The notes under the pieces were generated by a model, which had not been told where the DNA came from, did no database searches, and was given only the letters and a program-made list of their open reading frames with translations. DNA of 64,000 bases. Origin: Parasponia andersonii. Its lineage: Eukaryota > Streptophyta > Magnoliopsida > Rosales > Cannabaceae. Shown one piece after another: positions 1 through 11,689 of the stretch (positions are counted from its first letter, which is position 1; each line of letters begins with the position of its first letter). Position numbers and translations under genes: made by a program. The stretch is taken from the NCBI GenBank assembly GCA_002914805.1, contig JXTB01000290.1, positions 73,386 to 137,385 on the forward strand, in the 5' to 3' direction.

Positions 1-239
1 GTAGAAAATGTCTTTCACGGTGCTTAATAGGCGCCTTGGTAGACATCTTCCATGGCGTTTTATAGGCGCCGTGGAAGATGCCTTTCACGGCACCTTGATA
101 GACTTTCCACAGCATCTTATAAGCACCTTTGTAACCAAGATCTATCACGGCACCTGGAACCAAGGCACTTTTGTGGGCGCCGTGAAAGGCCTTTCAAAGT
201 ACTTATAAAGCGCCTTGAAAGACATTTTTTGTTGCAGTG
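1..239. mobile_element. CACTA-like DNA transposon, right end
   Basis: Read leftward from base 239 the sequence begins CACTGCAACAAAAAA, a good fit to the CACTR termini of plant CACTA (En/Spm) transposons. Behind it lie about seven degenerate copies of a ~30-bp motif built on TTTCACGGCGCC and its inverse GGCGCCGTGAAA (for example near 15, 65, 85, 135 and 170-190). This matches the subterminal repeats to which CACTA transposases bind. The segment is much richer in GC than its surroundings. The rest of the element would lie left of base 1. The 3-bp target duplication cannot be tested because only one end is visible. No transposase is seen. Assignment rests on the terminus plus the subterminal repeats; a different TIR superfamily is possible. 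Confidence 0.62.
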
Positions 240-1441
240 AAAAAAAGGCATTTGATTAACTGATCTTCAATATACAACAAAATACTTTATATTGATAATG
301 TATGTTTTTATTATAGTCAATTCCATGATATTACTATTTTCTTTTGTATTGGTTGTTTTCCCAATGTGTAATTTTCACACTAATTTTAACGTTTTACATT
401 GTTGTCGGTTTTCTTATTCAACCTCATCTTTTTAATTGGATGTCTTTTCCATTATTGTTGTCGTTCTTTGAGTCATAGTGGTTGTTATTCATCTTCTTCT
501 ATTTATTTGAATTTGACAAATGAATACAAGTAGTGTACGATCAATTAGGATTTATGTATTGCATGCTTTTCAAAATATTCCAATAAACTATGACCGGAAG
601 TCTTCTTTATTTCCTAAATATGTAGAAAATTCCAATAACAAGTCATCTGAAAACTAAACCAAGAGAAAATTTAAAAACAAAATTGGGAAATCCTTTCATT
701 GGTACTTGGAAGATTTTTTCCGAAGAGTTTGCCAACATTTTGCACTCTCTACATATTTTCCTTTCACTTTTCTTGATCATAAAGAGGATACGAGCTATAA
801 TATAATATGACTTTTGTTTTTCAAAAAATATATATCTATTAACATTATAATATGACTTTATACAGTGGATCCCACATATTCATTTACCTTAACAATTCCT
901 GTTTGCCACGTTTCTTAAGAGTGAATAAACAATTTTCCTTTCTAGACACTTTAAAGAAATTTGTGTGCATTAATTAGCAAAATGCATGGGTTTAACTATA
1001 CAAATATTTATTTGTATTTAATGTGTACTAATGTGCACACATTTATTTTTAAAATTAATTATACAAATACTTATTAATTACTATTTTAAGATATATGTCT
1101 TTTTTCTTATCTCCCTGAAATGCAAATGTTGATGATAAATTTTCAAATTGTAACTTTTATACTTAGTATTAGAATTTAGGTAGATTCAAATAATTTATGC
1201 ACATCTTAAAATCATTCACGGCTATCATGTGTCTAAGACACATGGCACATAAAACCACACGTGCCTTAGGCATGTGGCCCGTAGTTTTTTTTTTTAGAAA
1301 ATAAAATTATGTACAAATTAATTTAATTACTATTTTAATTTATGAACTACAACCTTAAGAAATAGACAAAACAAAAATGGGTTTAATTTCTCTAAAACAG
1401 TTTATTTAATGGACTAAGTATTTATTCTTGTTATCAAAAAG
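240..1441. other. AT-rich intergenic DNA, no gene seen
   Basis: About 1.2 kb between the CACTA-like end and the tandem duplication. No reading frame of interest and no similarity to the LTR families of this window could be recognised. Contents are short AT runs, a short repeated phrase around TATAATATGACTTT (near 798-810 and 848-860) and two stem-loops at 1226-1277. It may be the only stretch of older host sequence in the window, but nothing proves this. Confidence 0.5.
1226..1277. repeat. Two adjacent short stem-loops
   Basis: CATGTGTC-TAA-GACACATG at 1226-1244 is a perfect 8-bp inverted repeat with a 3-base loop. About ten bases later, 1255-1277 gives an imperfect second one (CCACACGTGCC-TTA-GGCATGTGG). 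The two are related to each other (GTGYCTWAGRCAY core). No T-run follows directly, so they do not look like terminators. They may be transposon debris. Confidence 0.5.
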
Positions 1442-1641
1442 CTGGGACATAGTTAATGGGTTAAGCATATTGAACAACTATTTTGAATATAAAAGTCTAA
1501 AGCTAATTATACCAATACTCAATAAAATTGGAACGATCCGATGGGACATAGTTAATGGGTTAAGCATATTGAACAACTATTTTGAATATAAAAGTCTAAA
1601 CCTAATTATACCGATACTCAATAAAAATGGAACGATCGGAA
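1442..1641. repeat. 100-bp tandem duplication crossing an LTR edge
   Basis: Two copies of a 100-bp unit, 1442-1541 and 1542-1641, each beginning TGGGACATAGTTAATGGG and differing at only a few positions. The last ~13 bases of each unit (TGGAACGATC...) are the terminal bases of the family-A LTR that follows, so the unit is about 87 bp of flank plus the LTR tip. The duplication therefore happened after that LTR was in place. Confidence 0.85.
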
Positions 1642-3766
1642 TTTTCGGATTGTTAATTATTTACATTCTTAACTTACTTATTTAAAAAAGAAATTTAAAT
1701 GGTAAAAATTCATGTCAATTTTTTTAAATACTTTAAATTCTTTTTAAGAGATTTATATTCATGACTAACTATGTACTTAATTTAATAATTTTGAAAACAT
1801 GTAAAATACTTCTCGAGGGTTAAGTAACCTTTATTTAAATTTGTTATAAACTTTTTCTTAGGGTAATTTAAAGGGCTCCTAGGAGAGGAAGGGGGTCACA
1901 TACGGACCACTTAAGTCCCAAGCTCTCCTTAGACAGTTTAAGTCTTTTTGACAGAACCTCTTGAGTTTTGCATTTATTTGAATCAAAATATTTTCTCTTT
2001 TGAAAAACATTCATTTAAACTTTTTTCAATTGAAATATAATTCCAAGTTCAACTTAATAAAACCATACACTGTGAAATGAAATACCAAGTTATAAATATA
2101 TTTTCAAACAACATCAAGCTTATATAATTGAAATTATTTGTCTCATAATAAGAATATATGCGGAATTAATTTTAATGGCGGTATTCTATTGCTCGTGCAT
2201 CGCATTCATCCCCGCCTCGATTCTAACTAACCCATCAATCAAATCAGATGTTTTTTTTCCTTTGGTAGCTATAGCATGGATAGTCATAAAGTATGAGCTT
2301 TTGCTTAACATGTACAATGTAATTTTGACAAAATATTTTATTTATAAACAAACAATCTTTTATGAAAGTCTGATTATGCTATTTTATGAAGTCATTTCTT
2401 TGTGCTTTATTATAAGATATTATATCATTATTATATCTCATTTTTTATTATAAAGTCTTTTATCTTACTTATAGTCCCTGGTGTATGTATCGAGTGCGCA
2501 CTTCTGAATGAGGAACCAGGAGAGCGACCTAACTGAAAACACCTACAGTCATAATCTTAACATACTTTTCCTCAGGAATCCGCACTTAGGGGAGGTCGGT
2601 CTTATTTTCTCTCGGATATCCTCACCTAGTGGAGGTTGGTATGACACTTTTAAATTTTTTATCTTATTTAGTCTTTTCTTTACATAAGTATGTACGCTTC
2701 AATAACAAATCCAAACTTATATTCCATTGTCATAGCATATCCTTTGTTAAAGTATGCTAAAATATTTTTACATGATAACATTCTAAAGTAAGCATACGTT
2801 ATTTTTATAGCATAGAAAATATATCTTTATAATCGTACATTATAAAAGGCCTATAATAATAAAATAAAGGCAAGTTAACACATGAAATAATTTCAAATAT
2901 ATCATACTACAAACATGAAATATTTTCAAACCATCTATACCATAGGTGAGGTTGTACTTACCTCATAATATGATTATCCTAGTTCCACTCATTAATTACG
3001 TATGTCTAGGTTGAAGTTTTGCCCTGACATACACATAATTTATTTGTTAGAGTAATTTAAAGTGGACTCGTACTTTTTTTTAAAAAAAAAAACTTCTAAT
3101 TACTTAGTGGGCTTAAGACAACTAAGACTTAGTCTTGATCAAATATAAAACTTCATATTTGAGAAACAATATTATGTTATATTCATTGACTAATTTATAC
3201 TTTCAACTTACATAGATAAGATTTAATTCTCCTTAAACTTTGTCATGGTGATCCTTTTAATCTATCAATAATTTGGTTGTTGATTTGATTAATATCATCC
3301 TAAATCAATTAAATTTCCTTAGTTGTATTTCTTTTCATCAATTACTTTGAATTATTCGTGATTAATTATTTTATTCGTAATTAAGGGTCATAATATAATA
3401 AGTGAGTCAAACACACTAATGGCTACGCCAATTTAAAATCTAAAATCATACTTGAGCTAAATATTATTAGGCATTGATCACACTTTTCAGGTCTATAACT
3501 AAACTTAGGCTAAATACAATTAGAGGCATACATCATTTATTTCCAATAATTGATTTCATGTAAACTTAAGTAAATATTTTCTTATCCCAATTAGAGATCT
3601 ATAATAAAATTTTTTATTTATTCTTGTACCAGATTTCTAACCCAAAATTTCAAATTTTATAATTTATCTTTTTGCCCATAATTTTAAGATTTCTAACATT
3701 TATGCCCTCCAATGATAAATACTAATTTATAGCTTATCTTTATGTTAAAGATTCTTTCTTTATGTA
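1628..3766 (-). repeat. Family-A LTR segment, minus orientation
   Basis: Reverse complement of the U5-side ~2.1 kb of the complete family-A LTR at 34790-38503. It aligns without a gap I can see by eye, and shared landmarks include the GC-rich island (2478-2645), the splice-donor-like TACTTACCTC (2955-2964) and the AAGCTCTCCTTAGACAG block near 1920. Its outer edge at 1628 corresponds to the LTR terminus that normally reads GTTACA. The U3 half, including the TATA box, is not present. It meets a plus-oriented copy at about 3770. Confidence 0.85.
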
Positions 3767-3771
3767 TCCTT

Positions 3772-5376
3772 ATTTAGGCAGTTTTAAGACTATATTAAAG
3801 TATAAAAGTAAATAAAGAAAGAATCTTTAACAAAAAAAAGATATAACTCAATATTTCCCATTGGAGGGTATAAATGCTAGAAATCTTAAGATTATGGCAA
3901 AAATATAAATTATAAAACTTGAAATTTTGGGTTAGAAATTTGGTATAAGAATAAATAGAAAAATTTATTTTAGATCTCTAACTGGGATAAGAAAAGATTT
4001 ACTTAAATTTAAGACATGAAATCAATTATAGGAAATAAATAATTTATGCCTCTAATTATATTTTGTCTAAGTTTAGTGATAGGCCTAAACAGCGTGATCA
4101 ATACCAAATAATATTTAGTCCAAGTATGATTTTAGATTTTAAATTTGTGGAGCCCTTAGTGTGTTTGACTCACTTATCATATTATGACCCTTAATTACGA
4201 ATAAAGAAATTAATCAAAAATAATTTCAATATTTGATGAAAAGAAATATAATTAAGGAAACTTAACTGATTTAGGATGATACTAAATAAAATATCATGTT
4301 AAGAGAAGACTAAATAAAATAAAATAATTTAAACGTGTCGTACCAATCTCCACTAGGTGAGGATATCTGAGGGAAAATAAGACCGACCTCCTATAAGCGA
4401 AGACTCCCGAGGAAAAGTATGTTAAGATTATAAGCATGGGTGTTTTCAGTTAGGTCGCTCCCCTGGTTTCCTATTCGGTAGTGTACACTTGGTACGTATA
4501 CCAGGATCTATAAGAAAGATAAAAGACTTTACGATCAAGAATAAGATAAAATCATGATACAATATCTTATAACAAAGCATAACGTAGTGATTTCATAAAA
4601 CAGCATAACCAAACTTTCATAAAAGTTTTTTTATTTATAAGTAAAATATTTTGTGAGAATTACATTGTACTTACTGAGCGAAAGCTCACATTTTATGAGT
4701 ATCTATGCTATAGGTACCAAAGGAAAGAAACCTCTAATTTGATTGATGGGTTAACTGGAATCGAGGTGGGGATGAATGCGAGGCACGGGCAATGGAACAC
4801 TGCCATTAAAATTACTTCTGCATATGTTCTTATTATGAGACAAATGATTTCAATTATGTAAGCTTGATGTTGTTTTAAAACATGCTTATAACTTGGAATT
4901 TTATTTCGTAATGCATGGTTTAATTAAATTAAACTTGAAAATATATTTCAATTAAATAGAAGTTAAACAAATATTTTTCAAAAAATCTAAAAGAAAAAAT
5001 GTTTTGATATAAATAAATGCAAAATACAAAGGATTCTGTCAAAAAGACCTAAACTATCTAAGGAGAGTTTGGCACTTAAGTTATCTGTATGTAACCCCCC
5101 TCCTCACTTGGAAGCCTTTTCTAGTTGCGCATTATTTAAATAACCTTAATAAAAAATTTATAATTAAATTTAAATAAAGTATACTTAACCATTGAGAAGC
5201 ATTTACTTGTTTTCAAAATTTAAGTAAATGGTTAATTATGAATATAAATCTCTTAAAAAGTAATAAAAGCATAAAAAAAACAATTTGTCATGAATTTTTA
5301 GCGTCTAAATTTCTCTTTTTAAATAAGTAAGCTAAGAAGGTAAGTAGTTAATGGTCTGAAAAATCGGGCCGTTACA
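3772..5376 (+). repeat. Family-A LTR segment, plus orientation
   Basis: Plus-strand family-A LTR sequence ending ...GGCCGTTACA at 5376, immediately followed by a primer-binding site, so it is the 5' LTR side of the internal region at 5377-6900. It starts at the same LTR position at which the opposing minus copy ends and is shorter than that copy. With 1628-3766 it makes a head-to-head inverted repeat whose centre is a near-perfect hairpin (arms AAAGATTCTTTCTTTAT and ATAAAGAAAGAATCTTT, ~40-base loop). Confidence 0.85.
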
Positions 5377-5393
5377 ATTGGTAACAAAGCGGG
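5377..5393 (+). promoter_or_regulatory. Primer-binding site, family A (tRNA-iMet type)
   Basis: ATTGGTAACAAAGC directly follows the LTR end at 5376. It resembles the plant retroelement site TGGTATCAGAGC, complementary to the 3' end of initiator tRNA-Met, and places first-strand synthesis of this element on the plus-strand transcript. Confidence 0.7.
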
Positions 5394-6900
5394 TATCCTA
5401 CCATCCTACCTCGCATCCCTCTGCAATGTTTCAGACAACTCAAATAAGTAGAATTTTGCTTAGCATATTATTGAACCTTAAGAACATATTATGTAATAGT
5501 AATGGATGCCCCGATAATCGACGTTCCGATGGACCGAGAGATTGCTCAATCTCAATTTATTGGAGCCACAGCAGTGGCTGCCTTTAGAGCAGGACGATCA
5601 CCATATTACCTGAGAGAATCTACACCCGATGTGTTAGGAAATTGGTTTCACGAAACAGAACAACTTTTATGAGTATGTGGTATCCAAGAGTACAAATAGA
5701 CTACTCTTGTGGTCATGCAACTACGAAATAATACTCGAGCATGGTGGCGAACATTTGGACACATTGAATATAATATAAGTTGGGAAATATTCTGCAAATT
5801 AATCATAGCACGCTTTTCACAAATAGAACTCCATAACAACCCAATAGAGATTTCAATAGTAGAGACGTAATTACAAGAACGAGCTTTTGACTTTGTGACA
5901 AATAGATGGGAATCCTTGCTAGGCGAATCTATAGAAGAATATAACATCTGTTTTTCTGAGGAAGTTGTTCGCCTATTCCCTCCGAGATGGCCTAATAGTA
6001 TCCTGCTTATGACCTATTGGAATGGAGTCTCAAGTCATTTCTGAAGATGCATGCGGAACCCACTTATTGATATGAATCTTGAATGCATTAGTTCAGAGGT
6101 AATTCATGAGAAAAAGGAATATCAAAGGGAAATGGAGCAGAGTATGGCTGAAGGATCATCTTGCGGGAATACCACAAGAACACCTTCCCAACAAGGAGAC
6201 CTAGAAGAAGAGCAAAGAAGGGTGTGACCACGAATAGATGCAGAGAGAACTATGCCCACCAGATAAGGACACACTAATGACAATAAGGAAAACTCTGAAG
6301 AGGACCCAGAAGAGGATCCGAAGGAAATCCCCAGCAAACCTTCAAGCACTAATAGGAGATATTAAGTATAGAGTAGACTAGAAATGTTTATATGTCCTTA
6401 TCTTGTACTTTAATTAATGGAATAATATAATTATGAAACAATGTATGTCTTATGACTTAATTTATCCTTTTCTCTCATAATCAAAGTCGAGATAACTAAT
6501 AATACTTTGAACTAATAGGAGTCAACTGAAAATGAAAAAAAAAAGTCAAGAGGAAGGGGAAGACCATGACCAGTCCAATTAATGCACCCAAAGTACTCGA
6601 CCTAAGTAATCTTGTAGCTAACTTGCAACAACGACTCTAAGCTCAATAAGAGGAGATGAGGAACCTTTGTGAGTAACTAAGGCAACAATGCTAAGAGAAT
6701 GTCAAACCTCAAGTGGACAATGAAGAACCTTTGCCTCAAGAGGAAGAATTAATACTACAACCATAACCGGTAATACTTGATCGACGTGTGGAGTGCCAAG
6801 AACCACTTTAGGAATGCTTCAGAAAGATGCGTCCTACTGATCCTTTTCTTCTACTCTAGTCCACCGCCTTAATGTACAAGGACTTAGTCTGGCTAATGTC
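5377..6900 (+). pseudogene. Family-A internal relic: leader, extra ORF, gag start
   Basis: Ty3/gypsy internal region in plus orientation after the primer site. From about 5501 to 6360 there is a decayed coding trace distinct from gag, starting MDAPIIDVPMDREIAQSQ. Its middle (about 5730-5830) shows a W-rich, gag-like pattern (RAWWRTFG..., then ISWEIFCKLIIARF), and it ends in an acidic stretch near 6300-6330. From about 6540 to 6890 comes sequence matching the N-terminal side of gag in the related minus-strand copy at 53.4-53.9 kb. Protease and polymerase are absent here. The relic carries many breaks. Family membership is clear from the shared leader, primer site and gag. The role of the extra ORF is unknown; additional ORFs upstream of gag are known in other Ty3 lineages such as Tat/Ogre. 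Confidence 0.7.
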
Positions 6901-7084
6901 AAGTCAACTTTATTGGTTGAAAAAAATCGCACAGAGGAAAAATAGGCCTCGACACAATTAAAACTTTTGTCAAAATTTTACTATACATAGCACTCATAGA
7001 ATTAATCGCTAAAGAATATATTGTATATTATAGAATAACAAAGAACAAAAACATATTGTTTTATCATTTTTTGAAGAATATCAG
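6900..7084. other. Short AT-rich remnant left of element B
   Basis: AT-rich sequence between the family-A gag trace and element B. It ends in ATCAG (7080-7084), the left copy of B's target duplication, so it was continuous with 17766-17873 before B inserted. No coding trace recognised. Confidence 0.5.
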
Positions 7085-10044
7085 TGTAACACCCCCTAGT
7101 TTAACCATATTGTCATATATAGTCAAATTATGAACTATTATTCTTTGTTCTATCATATCTTTTATTTTGATAAAAAGGTGGGCAATTTTGAACTTTCTAA
7201 AACCTTTAAACAAAAGTAACTGCATGGCATTTCCTATTAAAAGTGTCTTTATAAAATGTACAAATAAAAGAGGTTTTCACCGGTCTATTTTGCCATCAGA
7301 AGTAGTATTTACATTCCACTAAAACATATCTAAACAATCGCCCATAGGTTAAGCTCGTCTACATTTGTGTGATCTTGACGATAAAATGCCGGCCAGGCAA
7401 CCAGCTAATCAAAACCAAAATATGCCTCCTCATCTGCATTATAAGACTAAAATGAGCTAAAGCTCAATAAGTAAAAACTATGCATGTTTATAAATGCTTT
7501 AAAGTCTCATAAAGTTCCCATTGTACCCTTTTCTTTCTTAAACATTTGTGTCCATACATTTTCCTTAAAAATTATTCTTAGTTAGGCCCTTTAGCATATT
7601 GCTTGTCCCGTAAGTCAATAGACTTTGATAGCATTTGGCAGAAACCCTGGCCAAGAGTAAAAACAAAGTGCAACCATCATGTGAGGTTTCTGAAAACTCC
7701 TTCCCTCATCAAAGGGGCATCCCACACCGCGCTAATATTGTTCCGCTTTAACAAGACACATCATCAGATCCGCAAATCCCACTTCAACGAGAGAGTCTGC
7801 ATTAACAGACTTACCTATCGAGCTCCGACAGACTAGCAATTGCCATTAAAACTTATCTTATAAAATTGGTACAATAGTACTCACTTTTAAATACTCTATA
7901 ACAAAATTCTCAATTTGCGTGCAAGACGTGCCATGCATATGCCATTTCATAACTTTCAAGAATAAGTAAGTTTCACATAATGATATTTTCCATGTAATTC
8001 TTGTGACACAGTTGTAAATATTTACTTACCTCATGTCTTAAATAGGAATTAAGAGTGGAAAGAGTCAATATCCTCTGGAGATTAGTGTGCTAATCACCTA
8101 TCATAAATTACTATTATTCAAGATGCACATTTTATAAAAAAAATGCGTTAAGATACTTGAACAAGACCGAAATAACAACTTCACCAAATTAGGAAGCTTG
8201 ATCTTAAAATGACTCAGAAGCATATAAATCACTTAAGGTACTTGGTAATCAACAACTAGCATTGAAAAACTGTGCAAAAGTATTAAAATATGAATGCTAG
8301 TTCATTAGCACAAAATGATAAAAAATGGCACATAATTTTTAAAAAAAATTAGTCCATTTGCTCCTAAAGGGTGCCATTTCATTTTAAAAACATTGGGACA
8401 GTATCTCCACTATTTTTAGGACATTCCCACATGATTAAAATCATGGTTTTAAACCTGCAATAACAATTAATAGTCCAATTCCAACATATACATATCAAAG
8501 AGGATCATTTGGAACAACCTAAGTGCACTTGAACTCTTTTTCGGTTTAAACAAGTTTAAAACCACTTTTACACTTATGTGCCATCACAAGAAGCCAAAAA
8601 ATGAGTGTAATAAACAACAGGATCAATAAAATATACACTCCAAGTTTAAGAAATCAGATTACAAATATGAAAAACTTAATCTACTACACATAAAAACACT
8701 TAACTTTAGCAAACTTTGGGGCTTTAGGACTAACTTTAATCCTTTACTTAAATTATATATTTCCAGCAAAATATATTATTCATCAAATAATAGCTTTGGT
8801 TTAAGTGTTGAAACAAAGAAATTAACTACAAATTCAAAATTCTACATAAACCTCACCTTGACTAGTTTGAGTCTTCACTAGACTTCTTACATTCTATCTC
8901 TACCAAACTGATTCCCAAAGCTTAGAAATAAATTTTTGGACTTAAGAAGACCTAAAGAAACAATTATTTAAGTGGGAACAAATAGAGAATTGAAATTAAA
9001 GGACAAGACCAAGAAAGAAGAACTCAGTAGAATTATCTTGACCAGTTTTGGTCTATCTTTCTTTCTAGGGGCTCCAATTTGAGTTCTACCACTTGGAAAC
9101 TCTTAGAAATGTTTGAGGGAAGTTGAGAGAAGTTTAAAAAAAAGTATTGGACAGTTTCAGGTCATGGCTGGAGAGAAAAGAGAAGAAAATGACCAGATTT
9201 GATCTAAAAGTGATACTTCATGACTAAGAAATGGCATAACTTAAATTTTAAGGGGTATTTTAGATATTTTGTTCATTACTTTCCATGTGTCTAGCTCTAA
9301 AACATCCTTAACATAGTAACCACATTGCTGGTCACTCCTATACACCCAAGTGTAGACCAAAATGGTGAAACCTAGCTTAGAAAGTGAAATCTAGTCATAC
9401 TTTAACTTATGATCCTATATGGCCAATCTTATTGTAATTTAGTGGAACCTAGCCCCATAATCAATCATTAAACAAAAAAATAAGTCAATTACACTCCCAT
9501 TAACAATGCAAACATAGTATTAGCACTCAATTATTAGAATGTACAAAAATGACATTACACGGTTAAGTCTAATCTAAGCTAGCTTAGTGCAACTAAATAC
9601 AAATTAGTACCCTGAATGCCACCTCGTGCTTACTTGGAGCCAACAAATAAAATGCTATAAATGAGTTCTAGACATTGAATGAAGCCTATTTGACGTGTTA
9701 ATTCGGCTTCGAAATGCGTGAAAATTACATTGTACCGAAAAACTACTATTTGGCCAAGTTATCAATAAGTATGATCTTAATGCATGTGCACATAGTATTG
9801 CTTTCATAATTATATTCTTTGTTCTTTTAGCACAATGAGCTCTCTTTCTGAGGGTATTGAATCTTTACACTGCATTGGGACACTTCAACAATCATTAGTG
9901 TAATAACATATATGTAAATGCACATAATATAATGAATGAGCATGTGTCTATGAAACTAATATTAATGACTTCTAGATGCCTAATATATAATTAGAACATG
10001 TTTATTATTAGCTTAATATGTATGTGAGAATCTTTGGCACTACA
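7085..10044 (-). repeat. Element B 3' LTR
   Basis: 2,960-bp LTR. On the plus strand it opens TGTAACACCCCCTAG and closes GGCACTACA. It pairs over its full length with 14761-17760. A donor-like TACTTACCTC sits at 8023-8032. Confidence 0.93.
8023..8032 (-). promoter_or_regulatory. Splice-donor-like site in B 3' LTR
   Basis: In the element's sense this reads GAGGTAAGTA, an almost perfect match to the plant 5' splice-site consensus AG|GTAAGT. It is preserved in both B LTRs and in other LTR families of the window. Use as a leader-intron donor is inference. Confidence 0.4.
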
Positions 10045-10058
10045 ATTCTCCTCTCCTT
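10045..10058 (-). promoter_or_regulatory. Polypurine tract, element B
   Basis: Sense strand reads AAGGAGAGGAGAAT immediately before the 3' LTR, the expected plus-strand primer for reverse transcription. Confidence 0.85.
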
Positions 10059-10128
10059 ATAAAATTTTGTCCTCGAAATTTGCTTACCCAAATAAGTGTG
10101 GATACTTAATTTTCATCTATTCTTCTCT

Positions 10129-11300
10129 TTACCATGTGGCCTCTTCCACTTCATGGTTCTTCCATATTACTTTGACCAAAGGGATTTTCTTATTTCTAAG
10201 TTCTTTTTCTTTTGTATTCAAAATCTTCACTGGATGTTCCTTGTAACTTACGGCCTGACTTAGCTCTAATTGCTCATAATTCAGAACATGTGAAGGATTT
10301 GAAATGTACCTTCTTAACATAGAGACATGAAATACATTGTGTGCATTTGACAATGAAGGTGGCAAAGCGAGTCTATATGCAATGTCTCTAACTTTGTTGA
10401 GTATTTCAAAAGGACCTACATATCTAGGACTTAGTTTTCCTTTCTTCCCAAACCTCATTATTCCTTTTATGAGAGCAACCTTCAAGAATACTTTATCTCT
10501 AACATTAAATTCTAGTTTTATTCTTTGAGGATCTGAAAAACATTTTTGTCTACTTTGAGCAGCTAATATCCTTTTTTGAATCTTTTCTGCTGCCTCATTT
10601 GTCTCTCTTATTAATTCTAGACCCAGAAATTTTCTCTCCCCTATCTCATCTCGATGAATAGAAGATCTGCACTTTCTTCCATATAATGCTTCATATGGGG
10701 GCATTTCAATAGAGGCTTGGTAACTGTTATTATAAGCAAATTCAATAAGTGGCAGGTATTTGCTCCAAGATCTATGGAAATCAAACACACAAGCTCTGAG
10801 CATGTCTTTAAGGGTCTGTATAGTTCTCTCTGATTGCCCATCAGTTTGAGGATGAAAAACTGTACTAAATGCCAATTTTGTACCCATTGCCTCTTGGACA
10901 CTCCTCCAAAATTTTGAAGTAAATCGAGAATCTCGATAAAAAATGATAACTTTTGGGATACCATGTAGTTTCTCAATCTCTTCAACATATAAACGAGAAA
11001 ACTGGTCCAAATTATAGGTTATTCTAAGTGGAAGGAAATGAGCTGATTTGGTATATCTATCCACAATCACTCAAATAGCATCATGTCCCTTAGTTGTCTT
11101 AGGAAGTCCAACAACAAGATCCATAGCAATCTCTTCCTATTTCCATTAGGGTATGTTCAAAGGCTTTAATTTCTGAGAAGGCTTTGATGTTTAGCTTTGA
11201 CTTACTGGTACGTGAGACACTGCTCTATAAACTCAACCATATCTTTCTTCATACCAGGCCATAGTAATACATCTTTAAGTCTCTATACATCTTTGTAGTA
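10129..11300 (-). pseudogene. Element B integrase with chromodomain (relic)
   Basis: Integrase of the Ty3/gypsy type, which would join element cDNA to the host chromosome. Visible parts, in sense order, are the catalytic core with FHPQTDGQSERTIQTL and the AYNNSYQASIEMPPYEALYG segment, the GPY/F-type module (LSPRYVGPFEILNKV), the conserved FHVSMLRRY, and finally a chromodomain-like C-terminus (LVKVIWKNHEVEEATW, about 10129-10248). The chromodomain is the defining feature of chromoviruses and is thought to steer integration toward heterochromatin. This is the best preserved stretch of the element, but it is part of a broken polyprotein. Confidence 0.92.
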
Positions 11301-11689
11301 CAAGGATGCATAGAGTAGGGAGTGGTTAAGCTTCCATCAATATCTCATTTCTAACAATTCCACCAGACACACACAATCTATTTCCATATCTGATTACACC
11401 ATCACTAGAAATCTGGAAGGCCATCTCCTTTCCAGATTCTATCTTACTCTTTAAATTCATCATATATGGATCCGTATTCTGGCCTTGTTTGATTTTTTCT
11501 AAAATTGTTGGTTGAAAAGTAAGAGCTGCCAATCTTTCTGTTAAACCTGTAGGCAAAATCTCTAACTCTAACTTATATAAATCCATTAAGATATGTTTCA
11601 TATCAATATGCTTAACAATCATAGTAGCTAATGATTTTTTGCTTAGAGCATCAACAACCACGTTGGCTTTTTCCTGGATGATAGTTAAT

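Noticed and set aside
8-240. Two overlapping open frames (66 and 62 codons) on the plus strand
   Set aside because: They run through the ~30-bp GGCGCC-rich subterminal repeats; the repeated structure keeps frames open and no family is recognisable.
1428-1685. 85-codon open frame with an internally repeated protein
   Set aside because: The repeat is only the translation of the 100-bp tandem duplication; it runs into the LTR and lacks any coding signature.
2175-2453. 92-codon hydrophobic open frame
   Set aside because: Lies in the antisense of a family-A LTR; the same region is not open in the other LTR copies.
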